NCBI GenBank assembly: GCA_029781855.1
Contig: JAKOVX010000148.1
Span: 1-38,000, forward strand
Reading direction: 5' to 3'
Length of the DNA stretch: 38,000 nucleotides
Source of the DNA: Acidobacteriota bacterium
Lineage (GTDB): Bacteria; Acidobacteriota; Blastocatellia; Pyrinomonadales; Pyrinomonadaceae
Numbering within the stretch: the stretch's first letter is position 1; every line of letters starts with the position of its first letter. The position numbers and the translations under genes are program-made. Below, piece after piece: positions 24,575 through 32,991 of this stretch. A model generated the notes under the pieces. It saw nothing but the letters and a program-made list of their open reading frames with translations, did no database searches and was not told the DNA's origin.

Positions 24575-25120
24575 ATGCTATTTCGACCCAGTTACTGTGC
24601 GAATTGTGGAGAAAAGATCGAAAGGTCAGATTGGCATTTGTGGACGAGCCGTAGATTTTGCGTTGTTTGCGAATCCGAGTACAAGGGTACCGACCTGATC
24701 CCAAAGGTGTTTGCGGCATTAGGTATCCTAGGAGTTGCGTTTGGAATTAGCGGCTATGTCGGTGCCGGTCAGGGAAGCGGCGTTCGTGAACCTGTTACGG
24801 CGAGATCGTTTAGGTCGACGACCGAGAAATCACCTTCAGCTGCACCGGTCAAAGCAGCGATTTCGCCCCCTGTAGACGTTGGGAAAGAAAGTGTCAAAAG
24901 TCCGGCGATCCCGGATGTGGGATCGGCTGCAAATTCATTAACGCAGCCGCCGAAGGCAGGTGCGACCGAACGCCCAAATACTGACGGCCCGATCTACATG
25001 TGCGGTGCACAGACGAAAAAGGGAACACCGTGTTCTCGGCGGGTCAAAGGAAATGTCAGGTGCTTTCAGCACACAGGGATGCCGGCGATGCTTCCGCCGG
25101 AAAAATTGCGGGTAAGTTGA
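24575..25120 (+). CDS. Single-pass membrane protein with N-terminal zinc ribbon and C-terminal C3H motif
   Basis: From ATG 24575 the protein has 181 residues; agagggtgag just upstream supports this start over GTG 24551. A zinc ribbon uses Cys8, Cys11, Cys29 and Cys32 (CANCGEKI, FCVVCES). One membrane segment follows (about 42-63). A Pro/Ser/Ala-rich linker of some 75 residues leads to a C-terminal C-x9-C-x9-C-x2-H motif starting at MCGAQTKKGTPC and ending at CFQH, a small zinc-binding unit like that of DUF5763-type proteins. The two zinc units should face opposite sides of the membrane if the segment spans it once. No enzymatic function is apparent. It lies 44 bases before the Ser/Thr kinase gene and may belong to the same transcript. 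Confidence 0.75.
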   Translation: MLFRPSYCANCGEKIERSDWHLWTSRRFCVVCESEYKGTDLIPKVFAALGILGVAFGISGYVGAGQGSGVREPVTARSFRSTTEKSPSAAPVKAAISPPVDVGKESVKSPAIPDVGSAANSLTQPPKAGATERPNTDGPIYMCGAQTKKGTPCSRRVKGNVRCFQHTGMPAMLPPEKLRVS

Positions 25121-25164
25121 AAAGAGTTCTCATTTCATAACTACGTCAGTCAAAATTAACTCTG

Positions 25165-26943
25165 ATGAAACCATTAGCTCCAAACACGATGATCCAGGGC
25201 CGATACCTGGTGGTTCACATGATCGGAAAGGGCGGCATGGGCGAGGTTTACCTTGCCGTTGACCAACGCCTTGGCAGTGCCGTTGCTCTCAAACGGACGA
25301 GTTTTGCCGACGACCAGTCGCTTGCGGCCGCATTTGAACGCGAGGCCAAGATCCTAGCTCGATTGCGACATCCCGTACTACCCAAAGTGAGCGATCATTT
25401 CGCTGAAAACGGGGAACAATACCTCGTAATGGAGCACATTTCGGGAGATGACCTCTCGAAGCGGCTCGAAACTGCCGGAAAGCCCTTTCCCGTGAGTTGG
25501 GTCATGTTCTGGGCCGATCAGCTGCTAGATGCGCTTTCATATCTGCATTCGCACGAGCCCCCGATCATTCATCGCGACATCAAGCCGCAGAATCTGAAAC
25601 TTACGGACGAAAATCACATCATTCTGCTCGATTTTGGCCTCTCAAAAGATACCGCGAACCAGGCAATGCCGTCGGCGCCCGGTACATCGGGAAGCGTTGT
25701 CGGTTATACGCCGCATTTTGCACCGATGGAGCAGATTCGCGGAACGGGGACCAACGCCCGAAGCGATATCTACTCATTGTCTGCGACGCTCTATCAATTG
25801 ATGACAAATACTGTGCCGGCGGACGCTTTGACTCGAGCTGATTCGATGATCTCCGGCACCGGCGATCCGATCCGGCCGCTGTCCGATCTAAATCCGGAGA
25901 TCTCGCCGGCGGTTTCGAATGTGATCCTCAAGGGTCTCGAGATCAGCCAGGAAAAGAGGTTTTCCTCGGCGGGCGAAATGCAGAAGGCCTTGCGTTCAGC
26001 CTACGCCCAGATGCAGGGCCAAATGTCGGCCGAAACTGTCGCATTCAATGTTGGGAGCCAACCCGGAGCTGACGCTCACAACGCGACTCCGCCGCCACCT
26101 GAAGCCCCAACGATGGATGCTACGATCCGAATGGATGCCGCTCCGGTGCAAAACGAGGTACGACAGGCTGACGTAAAGACTGAGGTATTTCTCGCTTCAG
26201 ATATGAAGGAGAGCGGTCTGACGTCTCCTGCATCACCGTTTGTTAACGAAACGCCGCAGTCGCACGACGATTATTCGACGGGACCGGTGAATGTGGCAAG
26301 CGAATCTCTTCCTACTGCCGACAAGCCATTTGAGCCTGCGTCGACGGTACCACTTTACGGTATGGAGCAAACTTCGTCCGGCAATGCGGATGAGCCATCG
26401 GCTCCAGAGTTCTTTCAGACGGTCGCCTCGACCGCGCCGAACGCGACACCGGTCGATGCGCAGGCCCAGGTTGCAGCTCCGATTCCACCGGTCCCGGCGA
26501 CGCCCAAGGCTCCTGCGAAGAAGAAGTCAAAGGCTCTGCTCATTCTCGCGGGACTTGCGGCGTTTTTCATCTTGATCGTTGGAGCGGCCGGCGGGGCATG
26601 GTATTACTACGAAAACTATATGGCCGGGGCTGCCGTGACCCCGTCGCCTTCGCCGACGCCGGAAGCGACCGCGACACCCGAACCGTCGCCGACCGCGACC
26701 CCGGAGCCGTCGCCATCGCCTGATGCGAATTTAGCAACGTCCGATTCCAATACCAATTCGAATTCGACGGTCAATGATACCTCGGCGACACCGACGCCAA
26801 ATGATGTTACAACGCGGCCAACACCACGGACGACTACCACGCGGGATAAGACAACAGTTACCCGGCCGACGTCGACTCCAGCAGTTGTCAAGCCTACGCC
26901 GAAGCCGAAACCGACCAATGATCGTACGGTGATTTTGCAGTAG
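25165..26943 (+). CDS. Membrane-bound Ser/Thr protein kinase (PknB-like)
   Basis: This is a 592-residue Hanks-type kinase. The glycine loop is GKGGMGEV (21-28), the ATP-binding Lys is Lys43 (VALKRTSF), the catalytic loop is HRDIKPQNLKL (near 135-145) and the metal site is DFGLSKD (near 157). The activation loop ends in YTPHFAPMEQ. A long Pro/Ala-rich linker (about 290-450) leads to one membrane segment (about 456-477, LLILAGLAAFFILIVGAAGG), and the outer part is a Pro/Ser/Thr-rich, repetitive tail ending in Thr-rich ATP-like clusters. There are no PASTA repeats. It should phosphorylate cytoplasmic proteins; the signal is unknown. The downstream TPR gene starts 20 bases after its stop, so the two probably form an operon. 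Confidence 0.95.
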   Translation: MKPLAPNTMIQGRYLVVHMIGKGGMGEVYLAVDQRLGSAVALKRTSFADDQSLAAAFEREAKILARLRHPVLPKVSDHFAENGEQYLVMEHISGDDLSKRLETAGKPFPVSWVMFWADQLLDALSYLHSHEPPIIHRDIKPQNLKLTDENHIILLDFGLSKDTANQAMPSAPGTSGSVVGYTPHFAPMEQIRGTGTNARSDIYSLSATLYQLMTNTVPADALTRADSMISGTGDPIRPLSDLNPEISPAVSNVILKGLEISQEKRFSSAGEMQKALRSAYAQMQGQMSAETVAFNVGSQPGADAHNATPPPPEAPTMDATIRMDAAPVQNEVRQADVKTEVFLASDMKESGLTSPASPFVNETPQSHDDYSTGPVNVASESLPTADKPFEPASTVPLYGMEQTSSGNADEPSAPEFFQTVASTAPNATPVDAQAQVAAPIPPVPATPKAPAKKKSKALLILAGLAAFFILIVGAAGGAWYYYENYMAGAAVTPSPSPTPEATATPEPSPTATPEPSPSPDANLATSDSNTNSNSTVNDTSATPTPNDVTTRPTPRTTTTRDKTTVTRPTSTPAVVKPTPKPKPTNDRTVILQ

Positions 26944-26963
26944 ATGCGGAGATTTAGATAAAA

Positions 26964-28355
26964 ATGAGAAACAACAGATTGTTAAGGTCCTTGACGATAT
27001 GCTGGCTGACCGTGTTGGTCTTTGCCCTTACGTCCGGTATTTCAGCACAGTCAAAAAAAGACATCAAGCGCTCGAAGGAACTCGTTGCTCAGGCGGACAA
27101 GCTCTTCAATCAGAAGAATTATCGCGAAGCTGCAGATACCTATGGGCAGGCCATAGCCCTTGTAGCTATTAACCCCTATGCGCACTTCTGGAAGGGTTAT
27201 GCCCATTATTATCTGAAAGAGAACGACCAGGCGGTTAATGAGCTGGGGATCGCACAAATGCAGGGATTTAAGGCGATCGAGATATATAAGCTTCGCTGGT
27301 ATATCTTCTACGATCTTAAGAATTACGATGCGTCGCTCGACGATATCAAGAATGGCCTCGCGATCGAGCCGAACAATCTCGTTCTTTTGAAGGCACGCGG
27401 TGAGTTGGAGTACGCAAAGAATGATTATACCGCTGCCCTGGAATCATTCAAGCGTGCCATCCAGGCAGCCCCAAATGACGGAGATCTTTATTACAACATT
27501 GCGCGTGTAGAGTTTTCGCTCAATAATCCTCAAGCCCAGGCGGATGCAGCCGAACAGGCGGTTAATATTGGTACGACTAAATTAGGCGAGGCGTATTTTC
27601 TCCTCGGCGACGCTGACCAGAAGCTGAGAAAGACGGCGGCAGCGATACAGGATTATCAGCGGGCGATCGCGGCAAAGCCGATGAACTACCAGGCTTACCG
27701 TAACCTCGCAGATATCTTTCGCAGCGAAAACCGGCTCAACGAGGCGATCGATATTTCAAAACGTGCCCTCTTGCTTTATCCAAACGACGGTTATATTTAT
27801 ACCGATCTGAGCTGGTACTACAGCCTATCGGACAGGAATAATGACGCTATCGCCGCGGCCCAAGCGGGCATCAGGTTCATTCCGGATCAATACATGCCTT
27901 ACACGAACCTGTGCCGTGCCTATAATGATGCTAAGCAGTACCAGCAAGCCATTTCGACGTGCCTGAGCGCACTTAAGCTGAACCCCAACGACGGAGAGAC
28001 CTATTTCTATCTTGCCCGGGCTTACGACCTGACCGGAGAGAAAGACTATGCCACTCGCAGCTATGCCAAAGCCGTATCCGGCCTGGTGGAATTTACCAAG
28101 AACAATCCCGATTATTCAGATGGATTTTATCTCTTGGGAAACGCGTATTTTGCTGATAATCAAACTCAGAAGGCGATCGATGCGTACACCAGATGCCTCG
28201 TGATCAGCCCGCGCTTCATTAGGGCCCGATATAATCTCGGGATCCTGCAGGTTCTCCAAAAGAATAAGTCGGCGGCTATGGAGCAATATAATGCTCTGTT
28301 GAGCCTGGATCAGTCGCGAGCCGCTCAATTGAAGGCCGAGATCGATAAGATGTGA
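26964..28355 (+). CDS. Secreted or periplasmic TPR protein
   Basis: This 463-residue protein has a signal peptide (LTICWLTVLVFALTSGISAQ, about residues 10-29) and then nothing but tetratricopeptide repeats, about ten or eleven in number. Typical repeat signatures are KNYREAADTYGQAIAL, NDYTAALESFKRAIQAAPND, AIQDYQRAIAAKPMN and KAIDAYTRCLVISPRF. TPR arrays bind other proteins. It sits directly downstream of the Ser/Thr kinase, so a link to kinase signalling or to envelope assembly is possible but not shown. The ATG is preceded by GGAG at about 13 bases. A good terminator follows its stop codon. Confidence 0.9.
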   Translation: MRNNRLLRSLTICWLTVLVFALTSGISAQSKKDIKRSKELVAQADKLFNQKNYREAADTYGQAIALVAINPYAHFWKGYAHYYLKENDQAVNELGIAQMQGFKAIEIYKLRWYIFYDLKNYDASLDDIKNGLAIEPNNLVLLKARGELEYAKNDYTAALESFKRAIQAAPNDGDLYYNIARVEFSLNNPQAQADAAEQAVNIGTTKLGEAYFLLGDADQKLRKTAAAIQDYQRAIAAKPMNYQAYRNLADIFRSENRLNEAIDISKRALLLYPNDGYIYTDLSWYYSLSDRNNDAIAAAQAGIRFIPDQYMPYTNLCRAYNDAKQYQQAISTCLSALKLNPNDGETYFYLARAYDLTGEKDYATRSYAKAVSGLVEFTKNNPDYSDGFYLLGNAYFADNQTQKAIDAYTRCLVISPRFIRARYNLGILQVLQKNKSAAMEQYNALLSLDQSRAAQLKAEIDKM

Positions 28356-28375
28356 TCGAGGATCGTTGGATGGAG

Positions 28376-28414
28376 TCGGCACGCAGTTATAATCCCGGCG
28401 TGCCGATTTTATTT
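28376..28414 (+). terminator. Intrinsic terminator of the kinase-TPR operon
   Basis: Nine bases tcggcacgc (28376-28384) pair perfectly with gcgtgccga (28398-28406) around a 13-base loop and are followed by ttttattt. The T tract overlaps the stop codon of the convergent anti-sigma gene. Confidence 0.8.
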
Positions 28415-29221
28415 GCGCTTCGTTGGTTTTCGAGAATTCACTTCAACGCTCTGGAATCTGAGAACGACGCGAACGTTATTGGATCGCTGATCCATCGATG
28501 CCGGTACGAACGGCGCGTTCGCTGAATCGGAATCGAACGCCTGTTCCAGAACTTCGACCGCGCCCACATTCTTCGACGGTTCGACTACCTCCGCGATCCG
28601 GGCAAGTCCATTCGAGAAAACATCCGCCACTACGACCATTTCATTGTTGCGAATGCCATTGCGGGAAAGCGATTTCGATATCGTTGCAAGAGCTCCTTGC
28701 GGGTTGATGCTTGGCGATTCGCCGGCGACGGCCATACGGTTTCTCGCATACTCCGCTGGTGAAATGTCTGCCGAATTCGGATCCTGCTGGCGGGCTCCGC
28801 CCGGTGATAGCATTATTCGTGAGTCGCTGTGCCCATTTCGCACCGAGTAGTCGGTTATCGCGAGGCTTCCGGATAGAAGTAAGGCAAGAAATGAAAATCC
28901 GATCACCAGAGAACCCATGACGCCGGCACCCAAGGGGATCAGCCGCATCTGGATCCAATCTAGGTTGTAAGAAAGGAAAGGAACCAGAGACCTTTTCCGC
29001 TTTTCCTCCCTGACGGCGAGCCGTACCCGATTCTCGATCTTCGGTGAGAGAACCGGCCGAGAGAATTGCCTGAGAGCGGCCCGTAGGGATCGAAGTTCAT
29101 CGGCCTTTTCCCTGCAGAGTGGGCAAGTGGGCAGATGTTCGTCAAATTCGGCAATCTCCGATTCGGACAAATTTCCGTCGACGTAAAATGAGAGGCTATC
29201 TTGTAAATCGCTGCATTTCAT
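28409..29221 (-). CDS. Membrane anti-sigma factor with zf-HC2 domain
   Basis: This 270-residue protein starts with a zinc-binding anti-sigma domain: Cys3, His29, Cys33 and Cys36 form the C-x25-H-x3-C-x2-C pattern (DEHLPTCPLC). One membrane segment follows (about 97-121), and the rest (about 150 residues) is extracytoplasmic and of no recognised fold. Members of this group hold an ECF sigma factor inactive in the cytoplasm until the outer part senses stress. The sigma factor gene is 290 bases upstream on the same strand. The Shine-Dalgarno sequence is AAGGA about nine bases before the ATG, with a short hairpin (29235-29257) just upstream of it that could influence translation. Confidence 0.9.
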   Translation of the reverse strand: MKCSDLQDSLSFYVDGNLSESEIAEFDEHLPTCPLCREKADELRSLRAALRQFSRPVLSPKIENRVRLAVREEKRKRSLVPFLSYNLDWIQMRLIPLGAGVMGSLVIGFSFLALLLSGSLAITDYSVRNGHSDSRIMLSPGGARQQDPNSADISPAEYARNRMAVAGESPSINPQGALATISKSLSRNGIRNNEMVVVADVFSNGLARIAEVVEPSKNVGAVEVLEQAFDSDSANAPFVPASMDQRSNNVRVVLRFQSVEVNSRKPTKRK

Positions 29222-29511
29222 TGCTTTGATCCTTTGCGGCCCTAAAATGCGGCCGCAATTGAATGAATGGCTAACTGACCCCGGCTGTTTTCAAAAACCG
29301 AAAACAACGCTGTGTTAAAGTCCAAGATCGGAGATATTGGCGTTCGACCGTAATGCTTAGATGTTGCTGGTCTAGTCAAATACCTGTCTCGAGCCGACCT
29401 TCCCTGAAATTGGTTTCCTCAACCTTCGTTCTCTTTTGACCTATCGTTTGGCACCGATTTTATTTAGTCCTCAAAGATGACACCGGGGCGAGTCAACCAT
29501 TCATTCAATTT
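29222..29511 (-). other. Sigma to anti-sigma spacer
   Basis: These 290 bases separate the ECF sigma gene from the anti-sigma gene, which is unusually long for such a pair. No gene is visible. A hairpin with seven-base arms (tgcggcc 29235-29241, ggccgca 29251-29257) lies just before the anti-sigma ribosome binding site. I found no second ECF-type promoter with both GGAAC and GTCTAA here, so the anti-sigma gene is probably co-transcribed or uses a different promoter. Confidence 0.5.
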
Positions 29512-30165
29512 TCAAAAGTCTTTTAATCTCCGCCGCAGCTCTTCACGGCCGCGTGAGATCCTGGACTTAACCGTTCCGAGACCGACGTCTAACGCAAGTG
29601 CGGTCTCCTCGTAACTGAGGCCTTCGATATCGCAAAGGATAACGGCCTCTCTAAAGACCACGGGCAGGTCGAGCAGTGCCATCCGCAGCGCCGATTCGCG
29701 CTCACGTCGGAGTACCTCGTCTTCCGGGCTAATGCCTGCGTCGGCGATCGTCTCTGAGACCGTCATCTCGGTCGACCCGATCAAGGAATCTAGCGAGACC
29801 GTCTGGTCGCGCCGTCGCCGCTTCCACCAACGAAAACGATTCCGCGATTCGTTGATGGCGATCCGAAATAGCCAGGTCTTCAAGCCGGCTTCTCCGCGAA
29901 ATTTGCCTATCGACCTAAACGCGCTGAGAAAAGTTTCTTGCGTCAGGTCTCCTGCTTCCTCGGCGTTTTCGGTCAATCGATACAATAGAGCAAAGATATC
30001 GCCGGAAAATCGTACGATCAGCGTGTCAAAGGCTGCTGAATCGTGGGCCTTTAGTTTTTCAATAAAATCTGATTCCGGAAAAGTAGTAACGGACAGGGGC
30101 TGAGACGCCACCGCGGCATTTCCGAGTCCTTCTGCGTCAAATGTCATTGACTTCGTGAAGACCAT
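29512..30165 (-). CDS. ECF RNA polymerase sigma factor (RpoE-like)
   Basis: From ATG 30165 this gives 217 residues with the two sigma-70 domains of an ECF factor. Region 2 holds FDTLIVRFSGDIFALLYRL, DLTQETFLSAFRSIGKFRG and TWLFRIAINESRNRFRWW. Region 4 holds LPVVFREAVILCDIEGLSYE, and the recognition helix has GLGTVKSRISRGREELRRRL. The frame opens further upstream at GTG 30246, but the likely -10 element (30239-30244) lies inside that extension, so those codons would not be transcribed. ATG 30165 has AAAGG six bases upstream; ATG 30219 and 30147 are alternatives. It should direct RNA polymerase to envelope-stress-type promoters and be held by the anti-sigma factor encoded downstream. Confidence 0.92.
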   Translation of the reverse strand: MVFTKSMTFDAEGLGNAAVASQPLSVTTFPESDFIEKLKAHDSAAFDTLIVRFSGDIFALLYRLTENAEEAGDLTQETFLSAFRSIGKFRGEAGLKTWLFRIAINESRNRFRWWKRRRRDQTVSLDSLIGSTEMTVSETIADAGISPEDEVLRRERESALRMALLDLPVVFREAVILCDIEGLSYEETALALDVGLGTVKSRISRGREELRRRLKDF

Positions 30166-30238
30166 TTCCCGCCTTTGTGGTTCTCGAAAGAAGAACCGAA
30201 AAACTGCCCGTTCGCCCATATTCCGCGAACTGGAATAA

Positions 30239-30266
30239 TTAGACACCCCAAACTCAAATATGTTCC
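30239..30266 (-). promoter_or_regulatory. ECF (sigma-E type) promoter of the ECF sigma gene
   Basis: On the minus strand GGAAC (30266-30262) is followed after 17 bases by GTCTAA (30244-30239). The sigma-E consensus GGAACTT, 15 bases, GTCTAA has the same 17-base distance between these cores. The match is exact at both cores and points into the ECF sigma gene, which suggests that the factor drives its own transcription. It also argues that the coding region begins downstream of about 30232. Confidence 0.7.
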
Positions 30267-30436
30267 CGAAAATCTAAAATTATTTTTCGTCTCCTTCATA
30301 TTCGGGTCTCGAAGTGCCTTTCGCTATCGTCAAGTTTGCTCTGAATGCCGATTTACGCTAAATTAACTCTTTTGGAAATCGACCGGCTACGGCAATTATA
30401 TAACGATTGGCAAGCCGGAAATTGCAATATTTAATC

Positions 30437-31300
30437 ATGGCAAGAAAGCAGAGAAGATTGGAACATGTCGCGACGGCTCCGAACGAACCGAAGGAAAAGA
30501 TCCAGTACAAAGATCCGTTTCAGAGCAAGATCGGCGAAAAGGTCGAGTCGGCTGGGCAGATCTTTGTCGGTAAGGGACGTACGATAATGTATGGTGTGGC
30601 CGGATTGGTCGTTTTGGCCATTCTGATCGGCATATTCTACCAGTGGAATCGACGCACTACCGGTGCGGCGCAGGCGGCTCTTGGTAAGGCGATCGAAATC
30701 TCGCAGTCCCGCGTGACTGACGCTCCGGTGCCGGCAGGATCCAACGAGAAGACATATAAGACCGAGAAGGAGCGAGCTGACGCCGCGATCGCTGCGTTTC
30801 AGGATGTCGTTGACAAGTTTGGCGGTGCCGCTGGCGAGAAGGCCAAGTATTTCATCGCAGTAAATCGTTTGACGAGTGATCGAGCAGCCGGAATACTCGA
30901 ACTCGAGGGTCTTGCTAAGGGAAGCTCGGACGTTGCGAAATTGTCCAAATTCGCACTTGCCCAGACAAAAGCCGAAGACGGAAAATTTGACGAAGCCGCT
31001 GCTCTCTACCAGGAACTAGCCGCGATGCCGGATCCGATCATCGCGAAAGAAACCATCAATTTCCAGCTTGCTAAGGTCTATGAGAAGCAGGGCAAAAAGC
31101 AGGAGGCGATCGATCTGTATTACAACATTGCCAAGACCGCGAGCGACGCAAAAGACGCGGACGGCAAGGCAATACCGATGAGCGAGACGGCTCGAGACGC
31201 CAAGGATAAGGTCACGGAGCTTGATCCTGAAAAGGCAAAGGGAATCACCGAGGCTCCGCCGACCAATCCGTTTGGCGGAGCTCCGATCAGCCTGCAATAG
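30437..31300 (+). CDS. Single-pass membrane protein with TPR-like C-terminal domain (YfgM-like)
   Basis: From ATG 30437 this is a 287-residue protein. A TTG 30 bases upstream is a possible alternative; neither has a clear Shine-Dalgarno sequence. A basic cytoplasmic tail (about 1-48) is followed by one membrane segment (50-69, GVAGLVVLAILIGIFYQW). The remaining part is helical, with TPR-like units (NEKTYKTEKERADAAIAAFQ, FDEAAALYQELAAMPDP, GKKQEAIDLYYNIAKTA). This layout is that of YfgM/TPR_21-like envelope proteins, which assist periplasmic protein handling. The gene is divergent from the ECF sigma factor. A hairpin (31287-31305) encloses the stop codon. Confidence 0.82.
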   Translation: MARKQRRLEHVATAPNEPKEKIQYKDPFQSKIGEKVESAGQIFVGKGRTIMYGVAGLVVLAILIGIFYQWNRRTTGAAQAALGKAIEISQSRVTDAPVPAGSNEKTYKTEKERADAAIAAFQDVVDKFGGAAGEKAKYFIAVNRLTSDRAAGILELEGLAKGSSDVAKLSKFALAQTKAEDGKFDEAAALYQELAAMPDPIIAKETINFQLAKVYEKQGKKQEAIDLYYNIAKTASDAKDADGKAIPMSETARDAKDKVTELDPEKAKGITEAPPTNPFGGAPISLQ

Positions 31301-31305
31301 GCTGA
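31287..31305 (+). terminator. Weak stem-loop at the stop codon of the YfgM-like gene
   Basis: Seven bases tcagcct (31287-31293) pair with aggctga (31299-31305) around gcaat. No T tract follows, so termination is uncertain; it may instead be a chance structure or affect transcript stability. Confidence 0.3.
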
Positions 31306-31401
31306 CGGCCGCCTGATTTGTCGATCTCGGATTTGAAATTAGTGCCCCGATTCGTTATTTCTTAAGATACATTGGGAGATGGCGGAACGGGGCAAAACCA
31401 T

Positions 31402-32820
31402 TTGAACGACTCGACTCAAACACAATCCAGCGTCGAAGTTGACGCAGTGTCGCGAAAATCGTCGGATATTGCCGGACAGACCGTATCGATCCGTGTCTCG
31501 CCCAACAGCTATTTCATCGCGCTTCTCCTCGGTTCATTTTTTTCAGCGTTTCTTTTCTATCTCGAATCAGACGCGGCGGGCGTGGCACTATTCTGCTTCG
31601 CGTGGATACTCGTTCCATTCTTTGCGCTGAATGACCGGATCGTTTTCGACGGTAAACGACTGACGCGTTCGGGTATCGTGCCGCGTGTTTGGTCCTGGCT
31701 CCACGGATCACGTCGGAGCCTGAAGCTCAGCGATATCGAGCAGATCGAGACCGCCGCCGTGAGGGCTCTTAAACGCGGCGGAAATGTGTATTACCGTTAT
31801 CGGACCGCGATCCGCGGCAAAGGCATCCAGATATCGTTTTCGTCCGGCGGCGAAGATTACAGGCGAATGATCACCAGCATTTTGCCGCGAGTGGCCGAAA
31901 ATGTACTCGACGCCCGCTCGACAGAACTTCGCGATCACCTCGCCGACCCGAAGGAAACGTTATTAAAGGCGACGATTGAAAATATCCCGTCGGCCGACGT
32001 GCTTCAGAATGCGACGCGGGGAGCCCGCACGAACGCACTGATCATCCCACATGAGCTCAACGAGGCTGAAGCTGAACGAGCTGACCGGCTCCGCGAATTA
32101 GCAAACCAACTTCGGCTTAACGGCTATTTGCGTCAGTCGCTCGAAGCCTTTCGACGGGCACTGGTTATCAAGCCCCACGACGGCAGGCTGTTATTTGAGT
32201 TCGCTCGATGCCTCCAGTCATTTGCCGGAGCCGAGCACAGCGGTAGGCTCGAACGTAAATCGATCGCGGCTATGCGGCTCGCCGAGATGCGCGCAAAAGA
32301 TGATGGTGACCTGCTGGAGCGCCTCGGTGAAGCATATTTTCAGGCAGGCGAATGGCGGCGTTCGGCCGCCGCGTTCCAAAAGGCGCTTGACCGTGCCGGC
32401 GAGGGCTTTCGTTCCGCCCGCGGATTGGCCGAAATAGCTCTCCGCGAGGGCAAGATCGCCCACGTCATCCACCATTTCTCGACCGCGAACCGTCTGGCAG
32501 AAACCCCTAGCTTGCGTCGTTGGACACGCGGCGAAGCAGATTATTTTGCCCGCCTTAACGATGACGACGAATACATGGAGATGGAGGTCGGCCGCGTTAG
32601 CCTGCTCGAGACGTTCGAACGGTCGAAGAAGACGGCGCTCAGGCTGACGTTTCTCGGCTTTCCGGCGATCTTCATCGGCATCCTTTTCAACGACGAAATG
32701 ATCGCCAATGTCGGCTGGGCGATTTCGGCGGTTACACTGCTTATTTGGACCGGACTCAACATTAGCATTCGGATGTTCTCGGCACGTATTCCATATGAGC
32801 TGATGGATCAGGAAGACTAG
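31402..32820 (+). CDS. Membrane protein with PH-like region and TPR repeats
   Basis: From TTG 31402 this is 472 residues; gggg nine bases upstream supports it, but TTG 31372 is a possible earlier start. Two membrane segments (near residues 40-58 and 63-80) are followed by a beta-rich stretch of about 90 residues with VFDGKRLTRSGIVPR and LKLSDIEQIETA, which looks like a bacterial PH-type domain. TPR repeats follow (LRLNGYLRQSLEAFRRALVI, YFQAGEWRRSAAAFQKALD). Two more membrane segments (near 415-460) close the protein before a short tail. The function is unknown; the layout suggests a membrane scaffold facing the cytoplasm. Confidence 0.78.
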   Translation: MNDSTQTQSSVEVDAVSRKSSDIAGQTVSIRVSPNSYFIALLLGSFFSAFLFYLESDAAGVALFCFAWILVPFFALNDRIVFDGKRLTRSGIVPRVWSWLHGSRRSLKLSDIEQIETAAVRALKRGGNVYYRYRTAIRGKGIQISFSSGGEDYRRMITSILPRVAENVLDARSTELRDHLADPKETLLKATIENIPSADVLQNATRGARTNALIIPHELNEAEAERADRLRELANQLRLNGYLRQSLEAFRRALVIKPHDGRLLFEFARCLQSFAGAEHSGRLERKSIAAMRLAEMRAKDDGDLLERLGEAYFQAGEWRRSAAAFQKALDRAGEGFRSARGLAEIALREGKIAHVIHHFSTANRLAETPSLRRWTRGEADYFARLNDDDEYMEMEVGRVSLLETFERSKKTALRLTFLGFPAIFIGILFNDEMIANVGWAISAVTLLIWTGLNISIRMFSARIPYELMDQED

Positions 32821-32991
32821 CGTTCTGTTGCTATTTTCGATTCGTCAAATTGGATATCTCTTTTCCCATAGAAATCGAAACTTAATCAGATCAAAGCACG
32901 TTATACGCATCAACAAATCAAGCGGTTGGTCGTATCGGCGTATTCTCGTCCGAAAATGCTGCCAAAAAACTCTAAAAGCGAGCGAATATTT

